DNA of 64,000 nt from a marine gamma proteobacterium HTCC2148 (GTDB lineage: Bacteria; Pseudomonadota; Gammaproteobacteria; Pseudomonadales; Halieaceae): NCBI GenBank assembly GCA_000156295.1, contig DS999238.1:4931-68930 (forward strand). The letters run 5' to 3'. A program made the translations under genes and the position numbers. Shown here piece by piece: positions 47,940 through 57,281 of this stretch (position 1 is the stretch's first letter; each line of letters begins with the position of its first letter). Under the pieces are notes generated by a model. The model had not been told where the DNA came from and did not search any database. It saw only the letters and a program-made list of their open reading frames with translations.

Positions 47940-48854
47940 ATGGAAATGGGACTCGCCAACGGAGTGACCAGCGCCAGCATCCAAAATAACTTGGACCACT
48001 GGCTTCTTTACGGGCAGCTAAGCCTGGGGCTTGCAATATTATTATCCCTGATGCTAATGCTGCTACTACCGCTTCGCCGGGGCGCCTTCGACCGCCTGCG
48101 AGCATTCAGGCGCGATGAACAAGCCTCTGCCTCGCTTGAATTTTTGCTGGTTTTCTTTCCCCTGCTTGTGCTCGTGCTTGCAGTATGGCAACTGGCCTTT
48201 ATGGTAAACGCACAGGTTCACGTCGGTTACGCGGCCTACGCTGCCGCCCGCAGCGCCAGCACAGTGGCTTTCACGGAACTGGACAACGAGGCTGAGGGTG
48301 TACTGCTCAATCGCAACGAACCCGAAGCTGAGAAGTGGCAGCGCATAGAGCGCGCAGCGATTCCCGGCACCCTGGCCATTTCACCTGGCAGCGCAGAGTC
48401 GGCTGGCAAAGCGTATTTGTCCACTCAAGCCCATGGAATGCTGGGAGACGGCCCGGCGCCGAACTTTGACAGCATCGACTTCGGCAGCCTGCCCGGGCAA
48501 ATTGGCGCTCTCACCATTCACCGCCCCGGCATGATACTGAGCGGCTCGAGATTGCGCAGGGCCGCAGTGAAAGCCCTGTATGCGCAAGCCGCCACTCGTG
48601 TGTTAATTAACGGCAGAGATTCTCGCGGCAACCTGGCAGATGGCAACACCGCCAACGGTCCCTATGATCTCTCCTCCAGCGACACTTTAAGCGTTACAGT
48701 GGAGTATGATTTTTGGCTGCACGTGCCCTACGCTGGGCGCATGATGTATATAGCCTTTGGCGGCAGCGAACTAACCAGTGGCATTACTGAGCCTACGTTG
48801 ACCTTACGCAGCACCGTGGTGACGCCCACCTGGCCTCAGCTGGTGGCCTACTGA
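47940..48854 (+). CDS. TadE-like pseudopilin with extra N-terminal helix
   Basis: A 304-residue protein. It carries a TadE-type prepilin segment: Ala62 then SASLEF, with Glu67 at +5, leading into a hydrophobic helix (about 68-90, LLVFFPLLVLVLAVWQLAF). The following NAQVHVGYAAYAAARSAS is the typical TadE continuation. Unlike normal TadE it has a second hydrophobic helix upstream (about 24-45). Either the true start is internal or the protein is double-spanning before processing. The C-terminal part (about 110-304) is a periplasmic domain of unknown fold. Its last base overlaps the next start. Confidence 0.78.
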   Translation: MEMGLANGVTSASIQNNLDHWLLYGQLSLGLAILLSLMLMLLLPLRRGAFDRLRAFRRDEQASASLEFLLVFFPLLVLVLAVWQLAFMVNAQVHVGYAAYAAARSASTVAFTELDNEAEGVLLNRNEPEAEKWQRIERAAIPGTLAISPGSAESAGKAYLSTQAHGMLGDGPAPNFDSIDFGSLPGQIGALTIHRPGMILSGSRLRRAAVKALYAQAATRVLINGRDSRGNLADGNTANGPYDLSSSDTLSVTVEYDFWLHVPYAGRMMYIAFGGSELTSGITEPTLTLRSTVVTPTWPQLVAY

Positions 48855-50749
48855 TGGCTAATGCTCTCGACCGGCTGCATTACGACGACAGTGCCCAGGT
48901 ATCTTTCCTGGCGGTGGCTGCTGCGGTGTGCTTCGTGGCCTTATTGGCAATGGTGATGAACAGCAACGACATAGTGCGCGAGAGAATGCGTGTGCAAGAA
49001 GTTGCCGATGTAACAGCGCTCTCGGCCGCCACTTGGCAGGCTCGCGGCTTGAATATGATCTCCATGATCAATGTTCTCAACAGTAAAATCCTGAGCATGA
49101 CCGTGCTGGTTAACTCGCTCAACAAAACTCTGCCCATCGTAGTGACAGTTGCCGAAGTACAGGAAACTGCTTTTCAGGCCTGCAGCGCGGTGCCCTTTGT
49201 GGGGCCATTTTGCGCGGTGATGGCGACCATTGTGACCGTACAAAAAAACGTCATTAAAGTGATGGAAAGCGTTATAGAGAAAATCGCTACTATCACCGCC
49301 TGTAAAAAAGCTGCCTGGACGATTATGGAGGGCCTGCAGAGTGCAGCCGAAGGCGTTCGTCAAACCTTTCCCAGCATTGCAACCGTCAGTGCTGTAGCCA
49401 TCGCCAGTGAGAACGGAGCATCTTTTGGGGTGGCTTTGAACGGCGGACTCATCACCGGCTCACCCACAACCGCGCTGCAGCTACCAGTCACATCTGACGG
49501 CTACAAGACATCAGATTTTTGCTCCGCTATGAGTGACGGCGGCCCAGGCTATGTAATGGAGGGCTATGACAACAATCAGGGACCAGTGCGACTCGGTAAA
49601 AAAATTTGGGACATCGTCTTTATTCCCTTTTTCAATTTATTACCCCACCCTATTTTCTATGGTTTCTACAGTTTTTACATGGCGCAGTTGGGATGTACAC
49701 CCGACGCTCAATCGGAAGATAACAAATCTAAAACCCAATTTTACGACCTGCCGACCTGCCGCAAATACAACGCTAGCGCCACCTGGCGTTTATTTTTTTC
49801 ACGCACCGACTGGGTTACAGCGGGAGACTGGGATGCTGACGATTTCGTGGCCTGGACATCCCTCAATGACAACAGCTCAAGCGGCGGCCTCTCACAAGAG
49901 GAGCAGGACAAGTTTGGTGATCTCGGTCAGTATGGCGAAGACGTGCCAGCCGCTGAACCCCAACCCGTACTGTCTCGAGGGCCCGGCTATCAAGCACTGG
50001 TAACCGAGTCGCCTTTATTGAAAGTCAATGCCGCTTGCACGGAAGGTAATTCTGGCAGCGGTTACCCGCTGCTGAACGAAACGGGCACGAGCCAAATTTG
50101 CGGTTCAAGCTTTGGGCAGTGCCGTTGGCTAAACGGCCATCCCAAATTTACTCGTTACAGCGGGACCCACTCCCGCAATCCCAGCGGTCTGGACGCCGAG
50201 CGCACCGGAATTTATTTTCTGAGTGAAACCAGAGAAAGTGGCATCTTCATAGAAAACGACGAGGAAATTACCCGCTATCGCTACACCATTTACGTGTGGG
50301 CGCTTAGCAGCTCAGGCGAGAAAGTACTCGAGGGTGATGAACTTGAGGAGTATGTGCAGGACCAAACGAACGGCAGCGCCAGCACCGAAGCGAGCAACAG
50401 CAATGACAGCGCTGACTCCAAAAGCTGCCGCAATCGGATACAACCACTGTTAATCGACAAAGGTGACAACCCTGAGAACCGCATGCGCTACATTGCCATG
50501 GTCTATACCGACATACGCCCCCCATTTTGGAGCAATTTGTTCAACGAACCTCCCGCCCGAGTAACGGCCTATGCCCAGGCTCAGGTGTACAATAAATTAT
50601 CTGAAGACATGTTCACTCAGGACTGGCGAGCGCGTCTGGAACACTCGAACTTACTCGAGTCGGCACTGAGCAGCGACCAGGGGTTATCCCTACCGGGCAG
50701 CGAAGCCGGCATAGCCGAAGGAATTCTGGGCAGTGTTAACAATCACTAA
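48854..50749 (+). CDS. TadG-like pilus assembly protein
   Basis: A 631-residue protein. The N-terminal hydrophobic helix (about 17-38, SFLAVAAAVCFVALLAMV) and following NDIVRERMRVQEVADVTALSAATWQARGLN are in the style of TadG/TadE N-termini. The large outer region is Cys-containing (at least ten Cys, several in spaced pairs such as CSAVPFVGPFC) and has no recognised VWA motif. Low-complexity Ser/Asn near 515-530 (TNGSASTEASNSNDSAD). It probably forms the extracytoplasmic part of the machine. The function in Tad systems is not well defined. Confidence 0.7.
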   Translation: MANALDRLHYDDSAQVSFLAVAAAVCFVALLAMVMNSNDIVRERMRVQEVADVTALSAATWQARGLNMISMINVLNSKILSMTVLVNSLNKTLPIVVTVAEVQETAFQACSAVPFVGPFCAVMATIVTVQKNVIKVMESVIEKIATITACKKAAWTIMEGLQSAAEGVRQTFPSIATVSAVAIASENGASFGVALNGGLITGSPTTALQLPVTSDGYKTSDFCSAMSDGGPGYVMEGYDNNQGPVRLGKKIWDIVFIPFFNLLPHPIFYGFYSFYMAQLGCTPDAQSEDNKSKTQFYDLPTCRKYNASATWRLFFSRTDWVTAGDWDADDFVAWTSLNDNSSSGGLSQEEQDKFGDLGQYGEDVPAAEPQPVLSRGPGYQALVTESPLLKVNAACTEGNSGSGYPLLNETGTSQICGSSFGQCRWLNGHPKFTRYSGTHSRNPSGLDAERTGIYFLSETRESGIFIENDEEITRYRYTIYVWALSSSGEKVLEGDELEEYVQDQTNGSASTEASNSNDSADSKSCRNRIQPLLIDKGDNPENRMRYIAMVYTDIRPPFWSNLFNEPPARVTAYAQAQVYNKLSEDMFTQDWRARLEHSNLLESALSSDQGLSLPGSEAGIAEGILGSVNNH

Positions 50750-51353
50750 TATTGCGACAAGGCAGCGACAACGGGGCTCAGCCGCGCTGGAAACCCTGAT
50801 GTTATTTGTGTTTTTGATCGTACCGATCTGGATGCTGCTATTCACCATGGGCTACGCCGGCATCCGTCTTCAGGCTGCACAAGTTACCACTCGCCTGGCT
50901 GGCCATGAAGTGATGAAGAAAAAAACCAAAGGTGAAAATGTTCAGGGCGATGCACAGAGCCTGGCCAACCAGGTGGGCAGCCAGGTATTCCCAGCCGAGG
51001 AGAATGCCGTCTCTCTCAACGTCACCAATATTTCAGTGACCAGCGAAATCAGCTCCGGCAATGACGATTTAATGTCCTTTATGGGTGGGCTGATTTCCGG
51101 CCTGTCCGGCAGTTCCAGATTAGAGGTCTCGGTTTCCCGAAAAGCACCTTATGGGCTGTTTGAGGCCAGCGACATCACGGTACCCTTGACCATAGGTGGC
51201 ACCGCCTATACCTACTGTGAAATGAAAAATACCGATTTCGACCCTTTCGCCGGCGAGGGCATCAGCATAGGTATACTGGATAAGCTCACCAGTGGCAGCA
51301 ATATTTTGCTCGCACCGTTTGGCGGACTACCCACAGGCAGCAACAAATGTTAG
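50733..51353 (+). CDS. TadE/TadF-like pseudopilin
   Basis: A 206-residue protein with a textbook TadE/F prepilin site: Gly15 then SAALE, Glu20 at +5, and a hydrophobic helix (about 21-44). It continues with the family segment IRLQAAQVTTRLAGHEVM. The C-terminal domain is periplasmic. The GTG start overlaps the TadG-like stop by 17 bases, so translation is coupled. Confidence 0.8.
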   Translation: MLTITNIATRQRQRGSAALETLMLFVFLIVPIWMLLFTMGYAGIRLQAAQVTTRLAGHEVMKKKTKGENVQGDAQSLANQVGSQVFPAEENAVSLNVTNISVTSEISSGNDDLMSFMGGLISGLSGSSRLEVSVSRKAPYGLFEASDITVPLTIGGTAYTYCEMKNTDFDPFAGEGISIGILDKLTSGSNILLAPFGGLPTGSNKC

Positions 51354-52141
51354 CGCCCTTTTGGACCATTGCCATGAAGCTACTGAGCTCGGTGCTTATC
51401 ATCGTGCTGTTTTTCTACATCAGTAGCCAATTACCCTATTTCCAGCCAGACCGCCCCTTCACGATTGCGGGCCTGGCGCCGCAAACCGGTCACAGCAGCG
51501 CTGGCACCACGCTACCTTCGACGATGCTGATCACCGATGGTGATGCGCGCTTTACCGGCGACTTTTTCGACAGCGACAGCAACATCGGCTTCACCATGCG
51601 TGAAATAGATGTGTCAGGCCCCTGCGAGCGGGCTGGGGAGCGCTACATTCATGACACCTGCCCCCAGTGCAACGTAACCCCGGCAATCAGTGACAACAAT
51701 GAGCCTCCGACACTGTTTTGGATGCACCAGGAGGCCGAACAAGCAACCGTAGGAACAGTTTTTCGCGACTGTGCTGCCGATCTGGGCAACGGGCAAGTTC
51801 GCGTACCTTTGCTATCCTTTGATGGCAATGAAATCGATTTAACAGATTCCGAGAGTCACGTTAACACCAGTCAAATTCCCACCCTGGCCGGCAGTGTGCG
51901 CGAAAGCAATATGACTTTAGGCAACTGGGCAATTGCAGTTGATACCGTGACTCGTGGCGGGAGGGCAATGGATCAGATGGGGTTGCTATTAGGCGATGCC
52001 GGCTGGCGTGAGGTTCCCCAAGGAAACGAAAAACCCCAATTAGCACAAAGAGTTTACTCTCGTAATGATTCGCGTTTATGCGTGGTTACACTCAACCGGA
52101 TTGACGAGGCTTTTCAGCTCGTCACCATGATGAATATTTAG
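51347..52141 (+). CDS. unknown membrane-anchored Tad-operon protein
   Basis: A 264-residue protein I do not recognise. One N-terminal hydrophobic helix (about 10-29; MKLLSSVLIIVLFFYIS) anchors a periplasmic domain with a CERAGERYIHDTCPQC cysteine cluster and two further Cys (FRDCAAD, RLCVVT). The end RLCVVTLNRIDEAFQLVTMM may be a packing strand-helix. The start may be 51374 instead of 51347. It overlaps the previous gene by 7 bases and precedes cpaB, so it belongs to the apparatus. Confidence 0.6.
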   Translation: MLAPFWTIAMKLLSSVLIIVLFFYISSQLPYFQPDRPFTIAGLAPQTGHSSAGTTLPSTMLITDGDARFTGDFFDSDSNIGFTMREIDVSGPCERAGERYIHDTCPQCNVTPAISDNNEPPTLFWMHQEAEQATVGTVFRDCAADLGNGQVRVPLLSFDGNEIDLTDSESHVNTSQIPTLAGSVRESNMTLGNWAIAVDTVTRGGRAMDQMGLLLGDAGWREVPQGNEKPQLAQRVYSRNDSRLCVVTLNRIDEAFQLVTMMNI

Positions 52142-52157
52142 ATAAGCGAGGCAGGCC

Positions 52158-52946
52158 GTGAACAATAAAATTCTTTTGGTGATTGCTATAGTGGCGGGTT
52201 TAGGGGCGACATTCTTCGTCAAACAGCACATTGATGAAATGAAAGGCGACACGATAACAGTCTACAAAGCCACGAAAACCAAAGGCGTGGGCGACATACT
52301 GGGCGGTGATCTTGAGGCAATTACCCTGCCGGCCGGCCTGTTTCCAGACGCTTTGGAGGAGGCCCCTGATCAGAACTTTCTCGACTACATGCGCACAACA
52401 AGGTTGCGCGCAAAAGTGGCGATCGGCGATATTTTGCTTTTCCGCCACTTCGACTCCAGTATAGATCCCGGCGTACTCCCGAGCATTCCCGCCGGCAAAA
52501 AAGCTATTTCAGTCGGTGTGGACCAGAAAACCTCGGTGTCGTATTTTATTCAACCGGGCGATCTTGTCGACGTACTGGGCACATTTCCATCACTGGACCC
52601 CGGGGCTACATCCGCTGGCGATCTGCCGCGGATTGAAGCATCGACGCGACCAATTCTACAAGCTGTTGAAGTTCTGGCAGTGGGCAGCGAATACCGCGCA
52701 TCGGAACGTCATAATATGGAGCCCTATGGATCAGTAACACTGCTGGTAGACAGTGAGGAAGCGGCCAAGCTGATATTTGCCCAGGATTACTACGACGCCA
52801 ATATCACTCTACTGTTGCGTAGCAAGGATGACACCGACATCGCCTCACGACTGCCCGAGGTAGGCGTTCGGTCCGGCAATTTTGATTCCATCGGTAACCG
52901 CCCCAGTCACAATGTCATCATTAAAAAGCCGGAGGCTAAAAACTAG
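52158..52946 (+). CDS. cpaB: CpaB/RcpC-type Flp pilus assembly protein
   Basis: A 262-residue periplasmic protein with an N-terminal anchor (ILLVIAIVAGLGATFFV) and an SAF-like domain: GGDLEAITLPAGLFP, TTRLRAKVAIGDILLFRHF, then LPSIPAGKKAISVGVDQKTSVSYFIQPGDLVDVL, the CpaB core. CpaB normally works with the outer-membrane secretin CpaC/RcpA, which was not recognised in the window. GTG start; the next gene begins directly after the stop. Confidence 0.9.
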   Translation: MNNKILLVIAIVAGLGATFFVKQHIDEMKGDTITVYKATKTKGVGDILGGDLEAITLPAGLFPDALEEAPDQNFLDYMRTTRLRAKVAIGDILLFRHFDSSIDPGVLPSIPAGKKAISVGVDQKTSVSYFIQPGDLVDVLGTFPSLDPGATSAGDLPRIEASTRPILQAVEVLAVGSEYRASERHNMEPYGSVTLLVDSEEAAKLIFAQDYYDANITLLLRSKDDTDIASRLPEVGVRSGNFDSIGNRPSHNVIIKKPEAKN

Positions 52947-54797
52947 GTGTCTGTGCTGATTCACATTCGTGATTTGCAGGACCAGCGCATTGGAGAATTC
53001 CGGCTGGATCAGAGTCTGACTCTGGGCAAATCAACAGACTGCGATATTGTATTGGAGTCACCGTATATTTCCGCCGAACACGCACGCTTCGAAACCGAAG
53101 GCCCCCAGGTATATGTGCATTCCAAGGGCCTCAACGGCGTAATGGTAAATGACCAGGATGTCGCCCGCGGCCAGCGTATGGAGCTGCATTCCGAAGATAT
53201 CATTTCCTTGCCCGGATTCGTGCTGCACATAACGGGATTGCGGCCTACCAAACAAGCTAGCGACTTCGAAAAAGAGCGTGACCTTTCTGAACTCAAACGC
53301 ATCATCCATTTTGACTTACTGGAAAAAGCCAACCTCACCGGTGTGGTGATGGAGTCCAAAGACGCAGAAATGGCCAGCGAAATCGAAGTCAAACTTACCG
53401 AACTGCTGGAACGCGTGCACAGCATCGATGATGAACTGCTAGAACATATTGTATTAAGGTCCACCCGAGAAGAAGCAGTTAACACAGTGGTACGAGGCCG
53501 CCTCAAGGATAGCAGCCGCGGCTCCCTTGATTGGGAAAACAGCGCCGATCGCATTGCCTTCGACCAGTTGGTCTCTACCTGTTTGGCTGACATCGGCATC
53601 GACGAGAGTTATGACAATTTACGCATTGCCGATGTGCGCGACAAGTTCAACGAAGTGTTTGCTCGCAACTCTCAAGCCCTATCCCCCGGACAAAAACAGT
53701 ACATTGCCAAAGGTTCTATTCGCTCCGATATCCTTTCGCTGGTTTACGGCCTGGGACCGCTGGAAGACCTCATGAAGCTGCCAGACATCACCGAGATTAT
53801 GGTTGTGGGCAAGGATAAAATATTCATTGAAAAGGGTGGCGGCCTGGAGGAAACCGGCCGCGCCTTTCCCAGCGAAGACGACCTGAACGTAGCGGTGAAT
53901 CGGATGGTTCGCCCCATTGGCCGCGCGCTTAACCGGGCCGACCCCATTGTCGATGCCCGCCTTGAAGACGGCTCGCGCGTGCACATTGTAATTCCACCAG
54001 TGGCTATTCACGGCACCTCGGTTACCATCAGGCGCTTCCGTGAAGAACCCTTCACCCTGGCGGATCTGATCGGCTTTGGTTCGATGACACCGCAGGCTGG
54101 CCGCTTTCTCGCCGCCTGCATCGTAGCACGCAAGAACATGGTGATATCCGGGGGAACCGGCTCAGGTAAAACCACACTGCTGAATGTGCTCGGGTCTCAA
54201 ATCCCTTTCGATCAGCGCCTGGTAGTGATCGAGGACAGCGCTGAACTGCAACTGCCACAACCTAACCAGGTCAATCTTGAAACCCGCAAAGCAAATCTCG
54301 AAGGTAAAGGTGAAATCCCCATTAAAGCTTTGGTTCGTGCTTCTCTGCGCATGCGGCCCGACCGAATAGTCGTGGGTGAGTGCCGCAGCGGCGAGGCACT
54401 GGACATGCTCCAGGCCATGAACACTGGACACGACGGCTCGCTGACCACCGGCCACGCTAACTCTCCGCGGGAAATGATTCAGCGGCTGCAAGTGATGGTG
54501 ATGGAAGCCGGTGAAGACATGCCAATAACCGCTATCCGCCAACAGATTGCCGCCGCCGTCGACATCATCGTACAGATACAGCGGCAGCGAGATCGCTCAC
54601 GAAAGATTACCCACATCAGTGAAATTGTCGGCTACGATGTCACCGAGGGTGAAATCGTAATGGAGGATATCTTCAAACTTGTGAGTCTGCCCGAAGGCGG
54701 CTCGGAGCTGCGCTTCACTGGCTACCTGCCGAGCTTTGCCGACAGCTTGTTGGATAGCAGCGACCTGTCGCTGGAGGAATTATTCGCATGGGATTGA
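52947..54797 (+). CDS. FHA-CpaF fusion, Tad secretion ATPase
   Basis: A 616-residue protein joining two families. Residues about 1-100 are a forkhead-associated domain ([26 protein letters not shown], then [13 protein letters not shown]) that binds phosphothreonine. Residues about 120-600 are a CpaF/TadA hexameric ATPase: the all-helical N-domain, [12 protein letters not shown] (about 399-410), the Walker B region [23 protein letters not shown] and the His box [11 protein letters not shown]. Normal CpaF has no FHA. With a kinase and second FHA protein downstream, phospho-control of pilus extension or secretion is a reasonable inference. The start is GTG, and the stop overlaps the tadB start by 10 bases. 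Confidence 0.92.
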   Translation: MSVLIHIRDLQDQRIGEFRLDQSLTLGKSTDCDIVLESPYISAEHARFETEGPQVYVHSKGLNGVMVNDQDVARGQRMELHSEDIISLPGFVLHITGLRPTKQASDFEKERDLSELKRIIHFDLLEKANLTGVVMESKDAEMASEIEVKLTELLERVHSIDDELLEHIVLRSTREEAVNTVVRGRLKDSSRGSLDWENSADRIAFDQLVSTCLADIGIDESYDNLRIADVRDKFNEVFARNSQALSPGQKQYIAKGSIRSDILSLVYGLGPLEDLMKLPDITEIMVVGKDKIFIEKGGGLEETGRAFPSEDDLNVAVNRMVRPIGRALNRADPIVDARLEDGSRVHIVIPPVAIHGTSVTIRRFREEPFTLADLIGFGSMTPQAGRFLAACIVARKNMVISGGTGSGKTTLLNVLGSQIPFDQRLVVIEDSAELQLPQPNQVNLETRKANLEGKGEIPIKALVRASLRMRPDRIVVGECRSGEALDMLQAMNTGHDGSLTTGHANSPREMIQRLQVMVMEAGEDMPITAIRQQIAAAVDIIVQIQRQRDRSRKITHISEIVGYDVTEGEIVMEDIFKLVSLPEGGSELRFTGYLPSFADSLLDSSDLSLEELFAWD

Positions 54798-55639
54798 TCA
54801 TTGCCTACGCACTTATTGCCGTCTCTGTCACCGCATTGGTGTACGCAGGTTTACAAAGCTTCGTGCCGGTGGCTGTAACGCGCTGGCGCAGCGACCAAGA
54901 AGAAATCGACGACAAGCTGCAAAACATTTTCTACACCAGTAGCGAAGCACGCACCTTTTTGATCCTTAAGTATGGGGGCACCCTGGCCGCTTTTTTCATC
55001 GGCTTGTGGTTCATGAATAGTCTCGTATTCGGCATATTCCTTGGCATTGTCATCTACTTGCTTCCGGAAGTACTACTGGACAATATCCTGCGCCGTCGCC
55101 GTGAACGCCTGGAGGCGCAAACAGCCGACGTGATGACCGCTCTTAGCGCCAGTATCAAAAGCGGTATGACCATCGAGCAAGCCTTTTCTGAAATGGTTGA
55201 TAACATGTACCCGCCGATATCTGAAGAATTTGCACTGATTCGCGAACGCATAGACGCCGGACAACCGGTGATAGCAGCCGTTAAATCTGCCGATGAACGG
55301 CTGCAGGTGCCGCGGCTGTCACTGATATTCCAGACTATTTGCATCTCGCTGGAACGCGGCGGCCGCCTGGCATCGCTAATGGACCGCTTAGCGGAGTCGA
55401 CTCGTGAAATAGAGCGGGTCGAAGAGCGGGTGCGCACTGAAACCGCCGGTCTGCGTTTATCGGCGCGAATCATGTTTCTCATGCCCTTCTTCATTTGCGG
55501 CTTGCTTTATTTGATCGAGCCTGACCAAGTCATGCTGTTATTCGACAATTTGGTTGGCAATATCGTTCTGGTTATTGCGATCGCTATGGACATCAGCGCG
55601 TACTTCATAATGAAAAAGCTTATTGAGCTGGACATTTAA
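54788..55639 (+). CDS. tadB: TadB-type inner-membrane platform protein
   Basis: A 283-residue T2SSF-domain protein. Transmembrane helices lie near 3-22, 60-95, 222-242 and 255-275. The cytoplasmic T2SSF region has SASIKSGMTIEQAFSEMV, a GQPVIAAVKSADE loop and ISLERGGRLASLMDRLAESTREIERVEERV. It forms the rotating platform with TadC over the CpaF ATPase. Confidence 0.92.
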   Translation: MGLIIAYALIAVSVTALVYAGLQSFVPVAVTRWRSDQEEIDDKLQNIFYTSSEARTFLILKYGGTLAAFFIGLWFMNSLVFGIFLGIVIYLLPEVLLDNILRRRRERLEAQTADVMTALSASIKSGMTIEQAFSEMVDNMYPPISEEFALIRERIDAGQPVIAAVKSADERLQVPRLSLIFQTICISLERGGRLASLMDRLAESTREIERVEERVRTETAGLRLSARIMFLMPFFICGLLYLIEPDQVMLLFDNLVGNIVLVIAIAMDISAYFIMKKLIELDI

Positions 55640-55644
55640 TTATT

Positions 55645-56535
55645 ATGAATCAGACACTGCTTATTGCTCAGGTTGCCGCTTTCATTGCCACCAGCTGCAC
55701 AGTACTTTTTATAGGTTTCAGTATCCGCGATGCCCTCAAGCGCAGAGAGCAATTATGGATCAAAATACGCGCCTCACATGTCAGCAAGGCGGAAGCCGGT
55801 GCCGAATTCGTGCGCACGGTTTTACTGGAGACAGTTCGGCCAATGTCCTCTGTACAAAAACTTCTTCGGCAAACACAGAAGAACCTGCTGCGCGCTGGCG
55901 TTGGCCGCAATGCCGAAGACTATGTCGCTGACGGACTATGGCAGGGTTTGTTAGGTGGCATTAGCATCATGCTGGCCGTTAGTCTGCTGTCGTCGCCAGT
56001 TTCAGGATTACTCCTTGGCACAGCGGGCGGGGTGCTATGGGCAATGTGGATTAAACCCTCCATGCTCGACAGCAACGCCACACAGCGCAGCCGGCTGATT
56101 TATCGTCGCATTCCTTACGCCCTCGATTTATCGGTCCTGGTATTAGAAACTGGTGGCACGCTGCGAGAAGGCCTGGAAGAAATTTCATTACAGAATGACC
56201 CTCTGGCGGAAGAGTTGCGCATCACTCTGCTGGAAATGGATTCAGGTTCCACCCAGGCCGCGGCGCTGCGTGGCATGGGCCAGCGAGTTGGCTTAGAGTC
56301 ACTTGAAACTATTCTCACAGCGATTAATCGAGGCGAGGAAACCGGTGCACCAATGGTTGCCACTCTGATAACTCAGGCGGAAATGTTTCGCGAACGGAGG
56401 CTGCAGGAGATCGAGAAAATGGCAGTGGAAGCACCTACAAAAATGACTTTTCCCAATATGATGATCATGGTGTCAGTGCTGTTGCTGATCATTGGCCCCC
56501 TTCTAATTCAACTCGTTTCTTCAGGACTCTTCTAG
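55645..56535 (+). CDS. tadC: TadC-type inner-membrane platform protein
   Basis: A 296-residue T2SSF-domain protein and partner of TadB. It has an N-terminal helix (about 3-25), a middle helix pair (about 97-135), the T2SSF core (IPYALDLSVLVLETGGTLREGLEEISLQ; LETILTAINRGEETGAPM) and a C-terminal helix (MIMVSVLLLIIGPLLIQLV). It follows tadB by 5 bases. Confidence 0.92.
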   Translation: MNQTLLIAQVAAFIATSCTVLFIGFSIRDALKRREQLWIKIRASHVSKAEAGAEFVRTVLLETVRPMSSVQKLLRQTQKNLLRAGVGRNAEDYVADGLWQGLLGGISIMLAVSLLSSPVSGLLLGTAGGVLWAMWIKPSMLDSNATQRSRLIYRRIPYALDLSVLVLETGGTLREGLEEISLQNDPLAEELRITLLEMDSGSTQAAALRGMGQRVGLESLETILTAINRGEETGAPMVATLITQAEMFRERRLQEIEKMAVEAPTKMTFPNMMIMVSVLLLIIGPLLIQLVSSGLF

Positions 56536-56536
56536 G

Positions 56537-57271
56537 ATGCAAGCACTGCAGATACGTTTTACTCAGGGCCCCATGCAGGGGACTACCAAACAATATGACC
56601 TAGGCTACTTACTAATCGGTCGCGAACCACGTCCGGAGGTGGACCAGCAGGCGCTGATCCTCACGGGCGCCGACGGCTCGGTGTCGCGAAACCATGTTGC
56701 ACTCTTTGATCGCGACGGCCAGGTGATACTGCAAAACATCAGCGGCAACGGAACGCGAGTAGACGGCACTCTGATTATAGAGGAAGCGGTGCTCAAGCCC
56801 GGTGCCCAGATCACCATAGGCAGCCACCACCAACTGGAAGTAAAGTGGCAATTGGTTGGCCGGCAAAAGCAAGAGGACAAAGACGCGAAAGCGCCAGCCG
56901 CAACGAAAGCGGCCTCCTCGGGCTTACTGGCATCACCCGTTGTGCGTGCGCTCCTGGCAGTGTACCTGGTCGCCATTATCGGTGTTGCCGCCTACCTCAG
57001 CTGGCAAGGAGGCCGTAACGCGGGTATTCCCGACGACTGGCCGCAGTTGAGCGCCGCTTACGAGGCCTACCAGCCCACCGAAATCAGTGCCGCAGAAAAG
57101 ACTCGGCGGGCGAACTTGGCGGAGGCACTTTTAGTGCGCCTGCGGGTATTGCGCGCCAACGAGAGAACATACGAAGTAAAACGCTTGTGCCGCGTGCTCA
57201 TGCGTTTGGATGCAGATATTCAATCACCGATTTATCGCTACGGGGCCACGTGCCTGGGATCGATCAACTAA
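56537..57271 (+). CDS. membrane FHA-domain protein
   Basis: A 244-residue protein. An N-terminal FHA domain (about 5-105) has the phosphothreonine-binding pattern: GREPRPEVD, GSVSRNHVALF and NISGNGTRV. A charged linker and one transmembrane helix (about 137-155) follow, then a periplasmic helical tail (about 160-244) with two Cys. The cytoplasmic FHA could read the mark placed by the kinase encoded next, and the tail could contact the Tad machine. It starts one base after tadC. Confidence 0.88.
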   Translation: MQALQIRFTQGPMQGTTKQYDLGYLLIGREPRPEVDQQALILTGADGSVSRNHVALFDRDGQVILQNISGNGTRVDGTLIIEEAVLKPGAQITIGSHHQLEVKWQLVGRQKQEDKDAKAPAATKAASSGLLASPVVRALLAVYLVAIIGVAAYLSWQGGRNAGIPDDWPQLSAAYEAYQPTEISAAEKTRRANLAEALLVRLRVLRANERTYEVKRLCRVLMRLDADIQSPIYRYGATCLGSIN

Positions 57272-57281
57272 CGAGTTAACA

